DNA of 64,000 nt from Stomoxys calcitrans (lineage: Eukaryota > Arthropoda > Insecta > Diptera > Muscidae). The position numbers were made by a program, and so were the translations under genes. Location: contig NC_081555.1 in assembly GCF_963082655.1 (NCBI RefSeq), positions 175,435,896 through 175,499,895 on the forward strand, written 5' to 3'. This document shows positions 20,800 to 33,290 of this stretch, piece by piece (the first letter of the stretch is position 1; each line of letters begins with the position of its first letter). Below the pieces are notes generated by a model. That model was not told the origin of the DNA and made no database searches. It saw only the letters and a program-made list of their open reading frames with translations.

Positions 20800-21505
20800 C
20801 AAAAGGTAATAACAACCAGAACAGTAAGGTCACCAACAGTCTTGCAGTGTAAGAAGGAAATTAATGCATTCTCTGAGGATGGCAAAATCCGCATCGTTTG
20901 GTGCCGGGCCATAATGGAGTAAGAGGGAATGAAAGGGCAGACGATTTGGCAGTGAAGGTCAGAGGACTGCCGTCAATAAACTTGGAACCTAAAGCCTTTC
21001 GGGTCGACGCAGTACGAGTTAAGGGCGTGGGCGACGAACACTGTGAAACAGCGAGATAGTCGGATGGATGGCGGAAATCCTATGGGGTGATCCGGATCGT
21101 AAGTTCACGTGAATATTATTGAAAGGAAGTAAGACGGAGGTCCGTATAGCTCTCGGTATCATAGGCGAATACATAGGACTACGAACTCACTTATGTAAAA
21201 TAAATTCGGCAAGTGATAGCAAGTGTAGGGCACGCGGGTAAGAGGATGAGACGTTGGAGCATTTCCTATGCCCGACTTTCGTGGCTAAAAGATACCGGTA
21301 GTTACGTGGGGACACAATGTCAGACATGAACCAACGTAGGGGAATGGTGTGGAAAACTATTAACGATTTTGTAAGTAGCACGGCATTTCTAACTTTAAAT
21401 TTTCTTTTTAGAGCGTACAGCAAGTCGATTACTGGCTTAGGTGTATGTCCGTAGGGGCAAGGGCGGATTAATATCAGCACCCTCTTTCCAGCCTAACCTA
21501 ACCTC
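20800..21505 (+). pseudogene. 5'-truncated non-LTR element: RNase H domain and 3' tail (family 1)
   Basis: Plus-strand pieces read NAFSEDGKIRIVW, then after a frameshift GHNGVRGNERADDLAVK, the end of the retrotransposon RNase H domain with its last acidic residue. GLPSINLEPKAF follows. Further down, 'cactTatgtaaaataaattcg' and a cysteine/histidine knuckle region resemble the copy at 60145-61318. The 3' untranslated part (21430-21505) ends CCTAACCTAACC. The reverse transcriptase is missing and the frame is broken. Confidence 0.85.
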
Positions 21506-21647
21506 ACCTTACTTCAATTTGAAGACGTCTACCGACTCCTTTGCTGTCGTTGGCAAGAACAGAAGTTACACTCATTGAGCTTTTCATGACAGACAGTTTC
21601 AAAATTCGGCTGACAGACTTAAGGTACTTGAAGAACATAGTACTTCA

Positions 21648-22890
21648 AGTCCCTAGTACTAAAAGTAGCTACCACTAAAAGTACCTAGTACTAGAAGTAA
21701 TGAGTACTAAAAGTACTTAATACTAAAAGTACTTAGTACTAAAAGTAGTACTAAAGTACTAAGTACTAAAAGTACTTAGTACTAAAAGTACTTTGTACTA
21801 AAAGTACTTAGCACTAAAAGTACTTAGTACTAAAAGTACTTAGTACTAAAAGTACTTAGTACTAAAAGTAATTAGTACTAAAAGTACTTAGTACTAAAAG
21901 TACTTAGTACTAAAAGTACTTAGTACTAAAAGTATTTAGTACAAAAAGTACTTAGTACTAAAAGTATTTAGTACTAAAAGTACTTAGTACTAAAAGTATT
22001 TAGTACAAAAAGTACTTAGTACTAAAAGTACTTAGTACTAAAAATAACCAGCATTAGAGTGTCAAGTACTAACTGCACTTAGCATTAAGAGTACTGAGTA
22101 CTAAAAGTACTGGTTTACAACAAGTACTGGAGTACTAAAAGTATTGGTGTACTTAAAGTACTGGTGTACTAAAAGTACTGGAGTAGCAAAAATACTGGAG
22201 CACTCAAGGTGCTGGAGCACTTAAAGTACTGGAGTACGCAAAAACTGGAGTACTTAAAGTACTGGAGTAAGAAAAGTACCTAGTACTAAAACCTAGTACT
22301 AAAAGTACCTGGTACTAAAAGTACATTGTACTAAAGGTACCTAGTATCAAAAGTACCTAGTATTAATGTACCTAGTACTAAAAGTACCTAGTACTAAAAG
22401 CACCTGGTACTAATAGAACCTAGTACTAAAAGTCCCTAGTACCAAAAGTAGCTAGTATTAAAAGTACCTAGTTCTAAAAGTGCCTAGTACTAAAACTGCT
22501 TAGTGGTAAAAACACCTAGTACTAAAAGTACATTGTACTAAAAGTCCCTAATACTAAAACTACGTAGAACTAAAAGTACCTAGTACAAAAAGTACCTAGC
22601 ACTTACAATACATAACACTTAAAGTACATAATATTTAAAGTTCCTAGTACTAAAAGTACGTAGTACTAAAAATACTTAGTACTATAAGTACCTAATACTA
22701 AAAATATCTAATAGCAAAAGTACCCAGTACCTTAAGTACCTAGTATTAAAAGTACTTGGTACTAAAAGTACCCAATACTTAAAGTACTAAAAAGTACCAA
22801 AAGTACATTGTACTAAAAGTACCTAGTACTCAAAGTACAAAGTTCTAAAAGTACCTAGTACTAAAATTATCTAGTACTTAAAGCGCTTAA
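21648..22890. repeat. 16-bp minisatellite built on AGTACT
   Basis: About 1.24 kb of imperfect tandem copies of AAAAGTACTTAGTACT. The left part (to about 22040) keeps the TTAG variant with few changes. The right part is more diverged and favours the CCTAG variant, with blocks carrying CTGGAGTA. AGTACT is its own reverse complement, so each unit holds two overlapping palindromic cores. There is no coding function and no spacers, so this is not CRISPR. Confidence 0.97.
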
Positions 22891-24940
22891 TATATTTTCT
22901 CTTGCGCATTGCTTATAATCCCTGTGGCTCTGAGTTTGAGAATCTTTAGTGTTCGCCTGTTCAATCGCGATTGCGTATTTTTCAGTTATCATCATACTAT
23001 CATAAAATTATAGACTTCACTCTTAAAAACCAAGGACAAATTTTATCTTCATTTCAAGCTGATTGGCACTGCCACCAAAAACCATGTGGCGGTGGAGACC
23101 TCTTAGACCTCCATTAAAACCACACTTTTCTCTCAAACCTCCCATTCACCCATGCTGAATACCAGCGTCAAGAAACAAGTTTTAATTGCAATGAATCCTC
23201 ACTAATTGCGGTGTAAACATGACATGTATACGAGCTGTCATTTCCTTGCCTTGACTCACCGCCCTTCCTTCCCTTAATGATTTTGATCAAATCAAATTAG
23301 TAAGCCCAGGCAAAAAAAAGGCAAAGCAAAGGTAAAAAAAGGGGTTTGTAAAGGAAGAAGACATGTCAAAATTACCTTCACTTCACTCACTCAATGCTTG
23401 AATGCATTTTACAAGTTGGCTGTCATACAGGGAGTTTCATAAGGTGTTGCCAGGTCCGCATGACTGCATAAAATTCTAGTGAAATGTGGTTTAACTTTGA
23501 CACTATTAACCGCAAAGGGATCTACCACTGGAATAGACACAATTGCAAACACTCACACGCATAGCTATAACATACACAAACTTTAATATGTAGTTTTGTG
23601 GTCATGGTTGTAATGGGTATATATGTGAGTGTGTGTGTGTGTGTTGTATATGGGCTTTTTATGTTTTATGGCGGCTAGGCATGATGACATCCTTTGTAGC
23701 CGTTAACTTCAATAATACGCAATTACTCCCCTGAGGTAATGACAACGGAGAAAGAAAAAAAAGCTTACTTTGGAAAAAGGACATGCAAGGCAAAACCCAA
23801 GCCAGTGAAACATGTCGCAAGAACTGCCTGCTGGCACTCAAATAAACCAATCAAACTCCAACCCGCAAATGGGACAAAACCTTTATGGCGCAAAACCAAT
23901 GAGGAAACATGCTTACAGGAATAGTAAGGCTTTATTTGCTTGCGGTTTTTTTAAGTTTCTTTTAAGGGTCTTTATATTAAGAGCTCCTTAGGTATTACAA
24001 AGTTTTCAAAGAATTTAATATATCGAAGAATTTTATAACAACAATCAGGAAGTAGCCGATAATTTTCTTAAATTTAAGAAATGTTGAAAAATTCTTTAAA
24101 GCTTTAAAATTTTTATAACCTTTTTTTTACATAAAATAAACTCTCTGCACTAGTAAAGCAAAGCCAACCCTAATAAGTTCAACATATGATGAAGTATTGA
24201 AAGGGGAAGCAGAGGATATCCTTAAATAAGTGGAAGCTCAAGGATAATTGAAAATCTTTTTTTTCCCAGCTGGCGAAAACAGTAGAAAAATAACAATATG
24301 AAGAATGCAACAACAAGAAAGCATAAGCATGAAACTAACGAACAACGAAACAGAAAAGAAACTAAAGCCAAGGAAGCATCCGTATTAAGGATACACTTTT
24401 TCTTTAGAGACGCCATTTTTATGAAGTCCTTGGGTTATGCTTTCCTTGTTGCTATTGAAAACTTGCTTTTTTGTTTTTCTTTTTTCTGAGTTTAAAGTTT
24501 CGCAATTCCTTTCATTGCCAACACTAAAATGAAGATACGATTCTTCTGAGCATAGTAATGTAAACTCTTAACAACAGCAGTCGGGCGGGCGCATTGCCTG
24601 TGATAATGATGAGGACTATGTCGGAAGGATAGTGTAATGGCAAATGTTTGCTGTTGAAGCTATTGACAAAGCAGTTCCCTTAACTATGGAATTTATAAAA
24701 ATTCTTCTGCTTCTTCTTCGGTTGTTGTTGTTGTGGTTGTTCGCACTCAATGCACGAGTGCTTATTACCACCATGCTCTTTGCTTTGGTGGCTATATGAT
24801 GAAATTGTTACAGGAAAATTACTCTCTATTAAAGAAAGAAAATTGGTTTTGGCTAAAGTTTTTTTTTTGTTAACTATAAGTGGCTTAAAAAGGTTGCCAT
24901 TTAATATAGGATTTAATAAGAGATCCGAAAATGCTAAAAA
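22891..24940. other. Non-coding DNA with small microsatellites
   Basis: A (TG)n run lies near 23625-23644 and a GTT/TTG run near 24718-24735. Open frames at 23.66-24.97 kb on both strands show no domain. I see no transposon signature, so this may be unique intronic or intergenic DNA. Confidence 0.45.
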
Positions 24941-27128
24941 TAAACAACGAATAAAAGCATGCTAAGTTCGGCCGTGACGAATCTTATATACCCTTCACCA
25001 TGGATCGCCTTTGTCGAGTTCTATGCGTGGTATCTCTTTTTAGGCAAGCAAAGAATATTGAATAAGAACTGTTATGCTATTGGAGCTATATCAAGTTATA
25101 GTCCGATTCGGACTATAAATGAATGCTGAACATTGTAGAAGTCGTTGTGTAATATTTCAGTTCATTCGAATAAGAATTGCGCCTTGTAGGGGCTCAAGAA
25201 GCAAAATCGGGAGATAGGTTCATATGGGAGCTCTATCAAGCTATTGATCGATTCAGACCATTTTAGACACGTATGTTGAAGGTCATCAGAGAAACCGTTG
25301 TACAAAATTTCTGCCAAATCGGATGAGAATTGCGCCCTCTAAAGGCTCAAGAAGTCAAGACCCAAGATCGGTTTATATGGCAGACGAGAAATGCGCCCTC
25401 TAGAGGCTCAAGAAGTCAAGAACCAAAATCGGTTTATATGAGAGCTATACCAGATTATGAACCGATTTAAATTATACCTAACACAGTTGTTGGAAGTGAT
25501 ACCAAAACACCGCGTGCAAAATTTCAGTGAAATCTGACGAGAATTGCGTCCTCTAGAGGCTCATGAAGTCAAGGCCCAAGATCAGTTTATATGGCAGCTA
25601 TATCAGGTTATGTACCGATTTTCACCATACTAAGCACAGTAATTGGAAGTCATGACAAAACATTTCATGCAAAATTTCAGCCAAATCGGACGAGAATTGC
25701 GCCCTCTAGAGGCTCAAGAAGTCAAGGCCCAAGATTGGTTTATATGGCAGCTATATCAGGTTAAATACCGATTTGCGCCATTCTAAGCACAGTAATTGGA
25801 AGTCATAACAAAATACTTTGTGCAAAATTTCAATCAAATCGGATAAGAATTGCACCCTCTAGAGGCTCAAGAAGTCAAGACCCAAGATCGGTTTATATGG
25901 TGGCTATATCAGGTTATGTACCGATTTTCGCCATACTAAGCACAGTAATTGGAAGTCATAACAAAACACCTCATGCAAAATTTTAACCAAATCGGATAAG
26001 AATTGCGCCCTCTAGAGGCTCAAGAAGTCAAGACCCAAGATCGGTTTATATGGCGGCTATATCAGGTTATGTACCGATTTTCGCCATACTAAGCACAGTA
26101 ATTGGAAGTCATAACAAAACACCTCATGCAAAATTTTAACCAAATCGGATGAGAATTGCGCTCTCTAGAGGCTCAAGAAGTCAAGACCCAAGATCGGTTT
26201 ATATGGCAGACGAGAAATGCGCCCTCTAGAGGCTCAAGAAGTCAAGAACCAAAATCGGTTTATATGAGAGCTATACCAGATTATGAACCGATTTAAATTA
26301 TACCTAACACAGTTGTTGGAAGTGATACCAAAACACCGCGTGCAAAATTTCAGTGAAATCTGACGAGAATTGCGTCCTCTAGAGGCTCATGAAGTCAAGG
26401 CCCAAGATCGGTTTATATGGCAGCTATATCAGGTTATGTACCGATTTTCACCATACCAAGCACAGTAATTGGAAGTCATAACAAAACATCTCATGCAAAA
26501 TTTCAGCCAAATCGGACGAGAATTGCGTCCTCTAGAGGCTCAAGAAGTCAAGATCCCAGATCGGTTTATATGTCAGTTATATCAGGTTACGTACCGATTT
26601 TCGCCATACTAAGCACAGTAATTGGAAGTCATCACAAAACATCTCATGCTAAATTTCAGCCAAATCGGACGAGAATTGCTCCCTCTAGAGGCTCAAGAAG
26701 TCAAGACCCAAGATCGGTTTATATGAAAGCTATATCAGGTTATGTACCGATTTTCGCCATACTAAGCACAGTAATTGGAAGTCATCACAAAACATCTCAT
26801 GCAAAATTTCAGTCCAATCGGACGAGAATAGCGCCCTCTAGAGGCTCAAGAAGTCAAGACCCAAGATCGGTTTATATGAAAACTATACCAGCCTATGAAC
26901 CGATTTGAATCATACTTAACGCAGTTATTGGAAGTCATAACAAAACACCTCAAGCAAAATTTCAGCCAAATCAGACGAGAATTGCGCCCTCTAGAGGCTC
27001 AAGAAGTCAAGACCCAAGATCGGTTTATATAAAAGCTATACCAGACTATGAACCGATTTGAATCATACTTAACGCAGTTATTGGAAGCCATAACAAAACA
27101 CCTCATGCAAAATTTTAACCAAATCGGT
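24941..27128 (-). mobile_element. DINE-1-like element with expanded 156-bp tandem array
   Basis: The 3' terminus is at the left: in minus orientation it reads 'gggtatataagattcg', then a hairpin-like 'ttcg...gccgaa', then 'ttagcatgctttt'. That order matches the end structure of DINE-1/INE-1 Helitrons. The body is about 13 units of roughly 156 bp, each with 'gaattgcgccctctagaggc', 'ggtttatatggcagctatat' and 'gtaccgatttt'. Because 156 is a multiple of three, some units are open in frame (26417-26908); this is not a gene. The 5' end is lost at the SINE insertion. Confidence 0.85.
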
Positions 27129-27386
27129 CAAGTTTTGGCTCAATGTCCGATTCAAGTTTTGGCTCAATGATAAGGGACCTCCATTTTATAGTCGCTTCCT
27201 AACGGAGTACCGCAATGCTACCTGGACCTTTTTGGGGAGAAGCTTTTACACCGCTTCCATTCATGCCATAATACCTCACTAATTGGAAAACCAGCGCTGC
27301 AACATGTTTTCTGATTTTCTCGGCTTCTAACCCAGGCGTTCAGCGTCATAGGAGGAAATGCTAACCTCCGCGCTACAGTGGCCTCC
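27129..27386 (-). mobile_element. tRNA-derived SINE, copy 2
   Basis: Minus-strand order: 'ggccactgtagcgcggaggt', then 'tagcatttcctcctatgacg', 'ctgaacgcctgggtt', then a body shared with the copies at 10008 and 60984. The A-box-like TAGCGCGGAGGTTAGC is intact; the B box is changed (GGTTAGAAGCC). A 17-bp 'caagttttggctcaatg' is repeated at 27129-27145 and 27152-27168. Confidence 0.85.
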
Positions 27387-28030
27387 AACTATCAAAAAAC
27401 TTTTCCCAATTGTTACCATTTATTAATCTGATGAATAATCATAACACAACCTTGGTGTTTTGAATTTCAGTATAAATGACATTTCTAAGCGATTTTAACT
27501 TTCTCCTCTCCGCGAGAGGTGGGGGGTGGATAATGTTTCTTCACTCATGTATCTCTCCGGCTAGCATATTTTGTATTCGCATGTTTTTGCCACATTAGTT
27601 AGAATTGCTTTATTCTTCCGACATTGGCATAACAAAATCAAAGTTTAGATTTTTTTGTTTGGCTCGTTGTAATTTTCAACTTTTTTTGTTTGTGTTATAT
27701 TGGCATAACAGAAACTGCAGTTTGTTTGCGATTTTGAACTAATTTTATATTTAGCAAATTTATTTTGTTTTCGTGATTTGTTCAATGCTGATGGTTGGCC
27801 GGCTGTTGTGTTAGCTTTGTTTCTCCTAGTTGATCATTGTTGAGTATGTGTTGTCGATGAAAATCTACATTCATTGCTGAATTCTATTCATTTGAGTTCA
27901 GTGTTCAATTTCAGTTTCCTTGCACACTTCCGTTTTGAGCACAGTGTCGGGGAGAAGAAGTTTGGAAACAAAATATGTACGAAATTTTGACTTCATAAAC
28001 AAAATCTGTTAGAAAATTGATTTTTATAAG
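27387..28030. other. Non-coding DNA, no recognised features
   Basis: AT-rich with T-runs; no motif or repeat family recognised. Confidence 0.4.
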
Positions 28031-28816
28031 CTTCATCATAGGATGGGGTATACAAACTTGGTCATTTTGTTTGAAAAACCTCGAAATATAGAGCTAAGAT
28101 CCTATCAATTATATAAGAGTCTGGGATGAGTGATAGGGTTTATACATTTTTGATATCGCAATGGGGGCGGACCCTCCCTTAAGCTGAAAAGCACCTCCCA
28201 AAGTGAAAACTGAACCGATGCGGATAATATGGGAGTCAAGATGAAAGATATTTTTGAGTAAACTACGATATGAAACTACGGGTTCAGGTCTCAGGGCTAA
28301 TCGACTGGGCCATCAACTGAGATAACACGCTCGTCAAACTTCTTCTTCAATAAATAGGTTGCAGGGTGTGCTGTGTGCACCACCCTACATTCACGGTAAC
28401 GTGGCGATTGCCATCGTCGACAAGGAAGTACTACCCAATAACGCCGCCGGCATTCAAACCCCACCAAACAGTTATTTTTTGTAAATGATTTTCTTGAAAT
28501 TTATGCATATTGTGTAAGAAAGTCTGAAAGGAGTGATAGGCTTGATATATTTTTGATTTTGATAATTCAAAAACACCTCCTAAAATGAAAAGAGAATCGA
28601 AGCGGATAATATGGGGGTCAAATGAAAGTTATTTTGGAGTAGAATACGATATGAAAGTACGGAGTCAGGTCTTAAGGGTCTGTCCCGCTTCAAAAACTGG
28701 GCCAAATGCATAGGTAAACCTATTGGGGCAACGTGGGATCCAAATGAAAGCATGCGAATTTTATATCAAAATATTGCGCCACGCATTACACCCCTTCCAA
28801 TTAAATCCCCCAGGCC
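28031..28816. repeat. GGGACTCAAATGAAAGG-family repeat units
   Basis: Two diverged units, each with 'gataatatgggagtcaagat' or 'atatgggggtcaaatgaaag', a G-rich/C-rich block ('gggggcggaccctccc') and 'aaagcacctccc'. They flank and are interrupted by the mariner fragment at 28315-28480. Confidence 0.7.
28315..28480 (-). pseudogene. Short mariner-type transposase fragment
   Basis: The minus-strand reading gives VWWGLNAGGVIG and YFLVDDGNRHVTVN, the WCGxxAGGVIGPYFF core motif seen at 3359 and 28850. Upstream, 'gataacacgctcgtcaaact' is shared with the start of the next fragment, showing the same family with a larger internal deletion. Confidence 0.75.
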
Positions 28817-29240
28817 ATTTCTTGAGATAACACGCTCTTCAAACTTATTTTTCAATAAATCTATTGCAACTTGTGCTGTGTGGCATCACTCCACATGCTG
28901 TAGAGGTACATATCTTCCAATTCAGGCCGACAATAATCAGTGAGCATGGGGCGGTAGCGTTGCCCATTCGTGGTAACGTGGCGATTGGCATCGTCAACGA
29001 AGAAGTATGAACCAATGACGGCGCCGGCATGCAAACCGCACCAAAAAGATATTTTTTGTTTGTTGATTCGTTGAACACATGTGGATTTTCACCGCACGCT
29101 TATTGACGAACCCATTAAGTCCAAAAACAAGCTTCGTGACTGAAGATGATTTGGCTCTTAAAGTAGCGGTCACTGACTCAAAATTTAGGTAGTAAATGTT
29201 TATAATTTGCAGACGTTGTTCTATCGTGTACCTCACCATG
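28817..29240 (-). pseudogene. Internally deleted mariner-type transposase
   Basis: Reading the minus strand from 29239: an N-terminal helix-turn-helix start MVRYTIEQRLQIINIYY and SVTATLRA. Then comes a jump to a diverged VFGLNGFVNK (equivalent to FSDEAHFWLNGYVNK elsewhere in the window). After a frame change come WCGLHAGAVIGSYFFVDD and RYRPMLTDY, followed by a broken ELEDMYLYSMW. The DNA-binding domain after the first helices and the C-terminal catalytic part are absent, so it is dead. It is the only one of the three related fragments that keeps the N-terminus. Confidence 0.85.
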
Positions 29241-30159
29241 AGGAAAATGTTGAGTTTACTGAATAAATTGACAGCGACAGTTCGATGTTTGGTGTAAGAG
29301 TGCGCTCACACATTTAATTCAAAGCTGTCAAGTCCTCCTATTGGGAAACCTGTTATTCATAGTAAACCAAAAACAAACAAGTGGTGTCAAATTGTTGGGT
29401 GGGGGGCGGGGCCCTAGCACCAAAAAACCCGAAAAATGGATATAAATAACAATTACGACAATATGGGACCCAAATTAAAGGTTCCTGGAAATGGAAAACA
29501 AATCGGGCATATTTACCGACCATGGCAAATTGAGGCTCACCCCCAAAAGGACATATTTACCGGCCCTGGCTCGAAGGAAAAGTATTGTAATTGAGCACAA
29601 ATTTGATATCTAAATTTATTTCGAAATGACTAAGGGGCCGTCTCATCCCTGTGACGGGGAAAGTCGCGATGCTCATTTTCCTTCTCACATACGCAGTGTC
29701 AGTGCAACGCACGTGGAGCCGTCTAGTTTTAAGTATGAAGTATTTCATGGGTTATCGAATTTTATTTGTCAACTGAATTATTGAATTAAAATGAAGTACT
29801 ATTGAATTATGGAGCTTAGTCGGTTTTGCCACGAAGATGAATTTAGCGCAGTAAGTCTATGTTGTATTTGGTCGAAGCATCAACCCGTTTTGTGTTGCAA
29901 CAACAAAACACTCATGGTAATTGTCGAAGGGGCTATAGACAACAACACTACACAAGAGTAGGTTTAAGTATTGAAAAATGTGGGCAACAAATAAACACTG
30001 GCCTTAGCAACAGAGGAATTTTGTGTGAACAGGTTACCATTATCCTGAGGAAAATGGGCAAAGTCGGCTTGAAAAGGGACAGTGAAGTGTGAAGTGTAAT
30101 CGTGGCCGAATCAAGGTAAGTGGAGTAAAAAAATCCTTAGTGTGCTGAGCCTGCAGATG
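29241..30159. repeat. Dispersed-repeat fragment and unassigned DNA
   Basis: 29390-29640 carries diverged GGGACTCAAATGAAAGG-family units ('acaatatgggacccaaatta', 'accgaccatggcaaattgag'). From 29650 to 30159 I recognise nothing, apart from a strong splice-donor-like CAAG/GTAAGT at 30113-30121 that has no supporting exon. Confidence 0.5.
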
Positions 30160-31390
30160 AACATAGTCGCCAGCGTTTTACCCGGTGTCCACTAGACATA
30201 GGGCCGCTAAGCCAGTGAACACGCGAACCATCACCCCGTGACGCAGTGCCGTATCCGTGCCGTGAGTGAATCACATCTCTAAAACCAACATAGCCAGCGC
30301 ATCGCCTTTGTCCTTCAGACATAAGAGACGCTGATCCCGCGAATACATCCACGTGCCTTCTGTCTACAACCAGCACCCCGTGACTTAGTGCCGTATCCGT
30401 GCCGTGAGTGAATCACGTCTCTAAAACCAACATAGCCAGCGCATCGCCTTTGTCCTTCAGACATAAGAGACGCTGAGCCCGCGAATACACCCACGTGCCG
30501 TCTGCTTTCGTCCATAACCCCGTGACTTAGCGCCGTATCCGTGAAGTGAGTGAATCACGTCCCTAAAACCAACATAGCCAGCACATCGCCTTTGTCCTTC
30601 AGACAAAAGAGACGCTGAGCCCGCGAATACACCCAAGTGCCGTCTGCTTTCGTCCATCACCCCGTGACTTAGTGCCGTATCCGTGCCGTGAGTGAATCAC
30701 GTCTCTAAAACCAATATAGCCAGCACATCGCCTTTGTCCTTCAGACATAAGAGACGCTGAGCCCGCGAATACACCCACGTGCCGTCTGCCTACGACCAGC
30801 AACCCGTGACATAGTGCCATATCCCTGCCGTGAGTGAATCACGTCTCTGAAACCAACATAGCCAGCAACTGTCCTTCCGACATTAGAGCCGCTGAGTCGG
30901 CCAATATACCAACGTGCCGTCTGCCTTTGACCATCACCCAAGTGTCGTTTCCGTGCTATGAGTGAATCACGTCTCTAAAACTAACATAGCCAGCGCATCG
31001 CCTTTGTCCATCAGACATAAAAGCCGCTGATCCCGCGAATGCACCCATGTGCCGTCTGCCTATGACCATCACCTCGAAACTTAGTGTCGTATCCGTTCCG
31101 TGAGTGAATCACGTCTACAAAAACCAAAATAGCCAGCACCTCGCCTTTGTCTTTCTGACACAAGAGCCGCTCAGCCTGCGAACCCCCATTCGTGTCTGGA
31201 GTCTACAGCCACTACCCTGTAAATTCGTGTCGTAGACACGCCGTCTTCGGTAGATATTTAGCCAGAACCCCGCCTTCGTCCCTTTGACGTAAGAGCCGAC
31301 CTGCGACCGCTTCACCGTGACTTAGAGACATATCCATGTCGTGAGCGAATCACGTCTCCAGGATTGACATCGCCAGGCCGCAGATCTCCC
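30160..31390. repeat. GC-rich 142-bp satellite array
   Basis: The landmark CGTGAGTGAATCACG recurs at about 30260, 30403, 30545, 30687 and 30829, exactly 142 bp apart. It then recurs at about 30957 (14 bp short) and 31099, with a diverged unit to about 31390. Units are much richer in G and C than the rest of the window. Each unit leaves a similar open frame on the minus strand, but 142 is not a multiple of three, so the frame shifts from unit to unit. I do not call a gene. Confidence 0.93.
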
Positions 31391-32095
31391 CCAGAACCTA
31401 AGTCTAAACCGATAACGCCTAGATTAAGTACTACCTACCAAATAAAACTCATTGAAAACTACACAAACCGCCTTTTCTCACTCTGCCACTGACACAAATA
31501 AATTTCTGTGACTGACCCTGCGCCCGGATAGCTGTACCCCAGCAACCAGAGGTAAACTGGTCGTTACTTCCCCAAACAGGAATTATTCACCGCCCATGGC
31601 AATAAAGGGCTCTGGTTGGCGCTTAATTCCCAGATAATATTTATTTGAATCCCATATTTAGCTAGAAGGTATACTAATCCATTTGAGGAGGAGGGGGCCA
31701 GGCCCTTCTTATTCAATTTTTGTCCCACATCTGTTTTCAGGATTTTTACTTTGCCTCCAAAAAATTTTTCTTAATTTGTCCCGGTCATGACGCTCATTTT
31801 CAGGTGGACGGTCCCAAAATTGCATATCAGATTCGTGCTGTACTCTCATTGACTTTTGGGGTCCCATCGTCTCAAAGTGTCTACATGTCATATTGGATTT
31901 TTTTTGGAAGTTAGCGGGCTACCAGATACTTGATCCCCAATATTAATATCGGATTCGTACTCCAAAACTCTTTCATTGGAGCCCCATTTTGTACCAAAGT
32001 GCCTATATTTTCATTTTTGAGGTTTTCTAGGTTGAGGCTTCGAGATACTTGTCACAAATTTGGAAGTATTCAGCCTAGTTATGAGCGTCTTTCTT
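31391..32095. repeat. Dispersed-repeat units and unassigned flank of the satellite
   Basis: 31600-32060 contains diverged GGGACTCAAATGAAAGG-family units ('gaatcccatatttagctaga', 'ggattcgtactcc'). 31391-31600 (with 'aataaa' motifs near 31441 and 31497) could be an LTR-like or unique segment; I cannot tell. Confidence 0.45.
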
Positions 32096-33290
32096 AGTAA
32101 ATTTTTTTTTTTTTTTTTTTTGGAAAAAAAAATTATTTTAATTCCTTAACCCCAAGGACATTTTCTTCCAATTTACTCCCACTGTGCCACACATGTAGAT
32201 ATGTGTAATCCAACCAATAACACATTCATCTACCAACAATTGTTGATTTATTTATGCAACTATGTCGATTTGATATTTTTGGCCAACAAATTTCGGCCAG
32301 GGTTATTCCAAAATTATAACACAAAAAATCTAACAAATCGACACACCAATAACACCAAGTGCCCAAGAGAGGGATACCAAAAAAAAAAATAAAAAACCTA
32401 CCATGACCACAAATGGTCAACCAAAACAGCAGCAGCAAGCAAGCGGTGATTGAGAGGCATTCAAGTTCCGCTGCTGCTGATATTTTTCATTTAGTTTGCA
32501 AATTTAATTAAATTGCTGCAAATCATGGCATTTGTCGTTGTCGCTGTCTTCGTCGTCGTCGTCGTCGTCATCGCTACGTTCTTCTCAAGGCCTGAATGGT
32601 GACCAAGATTAGTTTGTAATTAAAGTTGAAAAATATTCAAAGTGATTTCCTGCCTTGATGACGATGATCTACTCGCTCACTCACTCATTCATTCACCACC
32701 TGGAAGGAAGATTACTTTCGATTTTCCACTTCCTTGGCCAACACTTTGAGCCTTTGAGAGAAAAAGCAACACTTTTTGCCTTTTAGCATTGGCTCATCAT
32801 CAACATCCGCAAAGGAATGGTGTCTCATTTGCAACATCATTGTGGCCTTAATTCCTTACTCTTTGTCTACAGAGAGTTGCTGGGGCTGCAGATGATGCTT
32901 CTGTTGCTGGGCTTCTGCAGCTGTTCCATTATCCCACTGTAAAGGATGAACAGGTGTGTAAGCAAGGCAACGAATATTAATTTGTGAATATTTAATATTT
33001 TATTACAATTAATTATCCATTAAGACTTCAAAGGGATTAACTTGACTTGCTTTGCCTTGCTGAACTGATGGGCCGTTAGGCTTTGGGGGGAAATCGGCTT
33101 TTATGAATTTCAATGGAATTTAAGGAAAATCAATTGCAGGCGGGGTGAAAGTCGGGAGGAGATGATTTCTTTTAAAGAAAATGAGAAGTTGAAACAGATT
33201 TCTGCTAAAAGTTATTAGGTAAACCTATGAAGAATTTCTCATCATTTAAATAATGACAAAATTTGATTAAATTTTGAAAAAACTAAATTT
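32096..33290. other. Non-coding DNA with poly(T) and a GTC microsatellite
   Basis: A T-run lies at about 32100-32120 and a (CGT)n/(GTC)n run at about 32540-32570. No gene or transposon motif is recognised. The composition suggests unique DNA. Confidence 0.5.

Noticed and set aside
21648..22890. CRISPR-like array
   Set aside because: There are no unique spacers; units abut directly and diverge gradually. The genome is also a eukaryote's.
26417..26908. 163-codon open frame with three similar 52-residue repeats
   Set aside because: It is a translation of the 156-bp DINE-like monomers, which stay in frame because 156 is a multiple of three. The monomers occur in both orientations across the window and lack any domain.
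30113..30121. Strong splice-donor-like CAAG/GTAAGT
   Set aside because: A single consensus match without a recognisable exon or acceptor; such matches are expected by chance in 64 kb.
30137..30941. Series of similar minus-strand frames (HVGVFAGSASLMSEGQRR and variants)
   Set aside because: The 142-bp unit changes frame at every repeat, so no continuous protein exists; stops end each frame within about one and a half units.
31391..31600. Possible LTR (AATAAA motifs next to the satellite)
   Set aside because: No partner LTR, primer-binding site or TG...CA ends could be matched in the window.
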